This document shows, one piece after another, positions 6,527 to 8,549 of a DNA stretch of 8,549 nucleotides. Below the pieces are notes generated by a model, which did no database searches, had not been told where the DNA came from, and saw only the letters and a list, made by a program, of their open reading frames with translations. Position numbers and translations under genes: made by a program. The DNA comes from Alphaproteobacteria bacterium (GTDB lineage: Bacteria; Pseudomonadota; Alphaproteobacteria; ATCC43930; CGMCC-115725), in assembly GCA_030039815.1 (NCBI GenBank), contig JASHUW010000242.1, forward strand, positions 1 to 8,549. Reading direction: 5' to 3'. Each line of letters begins with the position of its first letter. The stretch's first letter is position 1.

Positions 6527-8245
6527 GTGCCCGTTCTGAATTCCGACATCGCCCGCAGCCTCGAAAAGCTCGCCGATCTGATCGAGTTGGAAGGCGGCAA
6601 TCCGTTCCGCATCCGCGCCTACCGCAATGCCGCGCGAATCGTCGGCGAATTGCCGCGCAATGTGCTGGCGATGACGGAAGCAGGCGAGAACCTCGCCGAG
6701 CTGCCCGGCATTGGCAAGGACCTCGCCGACAAGATCGAGACGCTCGCCGAGACCGGCCACATCGCGGTTCTCGACGAGATGGAGCGCAAGACGCCGCCGG
6801 GGCTCCTCGCCCTGCTCGACCTTCCGGGGCTTGGCCCGAAACGCGTGCGCGCGCTCTATGACCGGCTCGGCATCCGCAGCCTTTCCGAGCTCGCGGCCGC
6901 CGCCAAATCCGGCAAGGTCCGCGACCTGCCGGGCTTTGGCGAAAAGACCGAAAAGCGAATCCTGCAGGAGGCCGAAAAGCGCTCCGCGATGACGCCGCGC
7001 ATCAAGCGGCCGGTCGCCGAGGACGTCGCCGAGCCGCTCCTGAAGTACTTGCGCGCCGGGAACCGCGTCGAGCAGGCGGCGATCGCCGGCAGTTATCGCC
7101 GCCGCCGGGAAACGGTTGGCGATCTCGACATTGTCGTCGCCGGGGCGAAGGGCCGCGACATCATCGAGCGCTTTGTCGCCTACGAGGACGTCCGACAAAT
7201 TCTGGCGCAAGGGCCAACCCGGTCGTCGGTGGTGCTGCGCAACGGGATGCAGGTCGATCTGAGGGTGGTCTCGCCCGCGACTTACGGCGCCGCGCTGATG
7301 TACTTCACCGGCTCCAAGGCGCACAACATCGCGCTGCGCGGGATCGCCGCAGGCCGCGGCCTCAAGCTCAATGAATACGGCCTGTTCGACGGCACGCACC
7401 GCATCGCCGCGCGCACCGAGGAGGAGGTCTACCGCGCCTTCGGGCTGCCTTATATCGAGCCCGAATTGCGCGAGGACCACGGCGAGATCGAAGCGGCTCG
7501 CCACGGCCGGCTGCCGCATCTGGTGACGCTCGCCGACATGCGCGGCGACCTGCACGCCCATACCACCGAAAGCGACGGCCGGGCCTCGGCCCGGGACATG
7601 GCGCAGGCGGCGCGCGACCGCGGCTATTCCTACCTGGCGATCAGCGACCACAGCAAGCGCGTGACCGTCGCGCATGGGCTCGATGCCGCTCGCCTCGCCC
7701 GGCAGATCGACGAGATCGCGCGGCTCAACGAGACGCTGACCGGCTTCACCGTGCTGCGTTCGGTTGAGGTCGACATCCTCGATGACGGGCGGCTCGACCT
7801 CCCCGACGATATTCTGGCGCGGCTCGATTTCGTCGTCGGCGCAATCCACTCCGCGTTCGATCTGCCGCGCGACAAGCAGACATCGCGTCTCCTCAAGGCG
7901 ATGGACAACCCTCATCTCTCGGTCCTCGCTCATCCGACCGGAAGGCTCATCGAAGAGCGCCGCGGCTGCGATTTTGATGTCGAGCGGGTGTTGGCGGGCG
8001 CCCGCGAGCGCGGGGTCGCGCTGGAGGTCAACGGTCAGCCCGACCGGCTCGACCTCAACGAGTGGCATTGCAAGCTGGCGAAAGAGATGGGCGTCAAGCT
8101 GGCGCTATCGACCGACGCCCACAGCACCGCGGAGCTCGGCTTCATGCGCTATGCCGTCGATCAGGCGCGGCGCGGCTGGCTCGAACCCGGCGATATCGTC
8201 AATACCCGCGATCTTGCGGGGCTGCGGAGATTGCTGCGGCGCTGA
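6527..8245 (+). CDS. polX: DNA polymerase X with PHP domain (DNA polymerase beta-like, 3'-5' exonuclease)
   Basis: The 572-residue length matches bacterial PolX (about 570-580). The N-terminal HhH region contains NPFRIRAYRNAAR (25-37), LPGIG (59-63), LPGLG (99-103) and LPGFG (134-138). The polymerase palm has GSYRRRRETVGDLDIVV with catalytic D199 and D201, and the third aspartate D244 in QVDLRVV. TGSKAHNIALR (261-271) and LKLNEYGLF (279-287) are typical of the family. The C-terminal PHP domain shows its metal ligands: H343 and H345 (DLHAHT), D374-H375 (SDHS), E414 (SVEVDI), H441 (AIHSAF), H469 (AHPTGR), D530 and H532 (STDAHS). Known members fill short gaps and trim 3' ends or process abasic sites in base excision repair. 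The GTG start at 6527 yields the usual N-terminus close to the first helix. It has AGGAG at slightly long spacing. ATG at 6431 would add 32 residues without family resemblance. Confidence 0.95.
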   Translation: MPVLNSDIARSLEKLADLIELEGGNPFRIRAYRNAARIVGELPRNVLAMTEAGENLAELPGIGKDLADKIETLAETGHIAVLDEMERKTPPGLLALLDLPGLGPKRVRALYDRLGIRSLSELAAAAKSGKVRDLPGFGEKTEKRILQEAEKRSAMTPRIKRPVAEDVAEPLLKYLRAGNRVEQAAIAGSYRRRRETVGDLDIVVAGAKGRDIIERFVAYEDVRQILAQGPTRSSVVLRNGMQVDLRVVSPATYGAALMYFTGSKAHNIALRGIAAGRGLKLNEYGLFDGTHRIAARTEEEVYRAFGLPYIEPELREDHGEIEAARHGRLPHLVTLADMRGDLHAHTTESDGRASARDMAQAARDRGYSYLAISDHSKRVTVAHGLDAARLARQIDEIARLNETLTGFTVLRSVEVDILDDGRLDLPDDILARLDFVVGAIHSAFDLPRDKQTSRLLKAMDNPHLSVLAHPTGRLIEERRGCDFDVERVLAGARERGVALEVNGQPDRLDLNEWHCKLAKEMGVKLALSTDAHSTAELGFMRYAVDQARRGWLEPGDIVNTRDLAGLRRLLRR

Positions 8246-8269
8246 TGGCGTAGGCCGTACTCGATCGGT

Positions 8270-8549
8270 TTGGGCGCCCCGGCGATCCCCTTCACCGATG
8301 TCGAGGAGGTGATCCAGCGCGGCAACTCGACCCAGTTCGGCCTGGGCAGCGGCGTGTGGACCCGCGACGTGTCGAAGGCGCATCGCCTCGCGAAAGGGCT
8401 GCGCGCCGGCTCGGTGTGGACCAACTGCTATCAGGCGATGGACCCGGCGGTGCCGTTCGGCGGCTACAAGATGAGCGGCTATGGCCGTGAATCTGGTATT
8501 CAGCAGATGGAAGAGTACCTCAACGTCAAAGCGGTCTGGATCAAGACCG
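8270..8549 (+). pseudogene. C-terminal remnant of an aldehyde dehydrogenase, 5' truncated, runs to window edge
   Basis: From about 8282 the plus strand encodes IPFTDVEEVIQRGNSTQFGL, then SGVWTRDVSKAHRLAKGL, GSVWTNCYQAMDPAVPFGGY, KMSGYGRESG and EYLNVKAVWIKT. This is the last 90 or so residues of an NAD(P)-dependent aldehyde dehydrogenase (normally about 480-500 residues), ending within a codon or two of the usual C-terminus. The NAD-binding domain, the catalytic cysteine and the general-base glutamate would lie upstream but are absent: PolX occupies that space. Similarity stops just after where the EEIFGP motif would be. A TTG at 8270 is the earliest plausible start, but no ribosome site is visible. 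The frame is the same as PolX and contains no stop after the PolX TGA. It is most likely a leftover from a deletion or rearrangement, or possibly an assembly junction. No activity is expected. Confidence 0.78.

Noticed and set aside
5004..6539. A 511-codon plus-strand open frame across the HhH gene
   Set aside because: The Arg/Ser/Ala-rich translation has no recognisable motif, and it conflicts with the HhH protein and the ligase start on the other strand.
6401..8068. A 555-codon minus-strand open frame opposite polX
   Set aside because: PolX on the plus strand is complete with all active-site residues. The antisense frame is a by-product of GC-rich codon use.

Overview
The window is GC-rich and gene-dense. 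Its protein content suggests an alphaproteobacterium, plausibly Hyphomicrobiales (Rhizobiales) or a relative. The main clues are a bacterial PolX beginning with a GTG codon and the residues PVLNSDIAR, a neighbouring HhH-only relative of it, and strong G/C preference at third codon positions. This placement is inference, because no rRNA or other marker gene is present.

Left part, minus strand, read right to left from about 6404 to 1: (i) a 323-residue helix-hairpin-helix protein related to the N-terminal half of PolX; (ii) a 934-residue lipid enzyme combining an acyl carrier domain, a fatty acyl-AMP ligase domain and a PlsC-type acyltransferase domain, whose start overlaps the end of (i) by 20 bases; (iii) an exported glycoside hydrolase resembling GH36/clan GH-D alpha-galactosidases, whose best-supported start is a CTG codon; (iv) a protein with five Asp-box (BNR) repeats that runs off the left edge. 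The tight packing of (i) to (iii) suggests one transcript. A 112-base gap before (iv) holds a hairpin that would cover the ribosome binding site of (iv).

Right part, plus strand: a complete DNA polymerase X (palm plus PHP domain, all expected catalytic and metal ligands visible) at 6527-8245, divergent from the HhH gene across a 122-base spacer. After its stop codon lies the C-terminal end of an aldehyde dehydrogenase that lacks the rest of the enzyme. It looks like a decayed remnant.

Functionally, the divergent HhH/PolX pair points to DNA repair. The lipid ligase-acyltransferase and the exported hydrolase point to envelope lipid or glycan metabolism. No mobile element, CRISPR array, tRNA or rRNA was recognised. 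The most notable items are the HhH protein with an unassigned C-terminal domain, the ACP-FAAL-PlsC domain order, and the CTG start.
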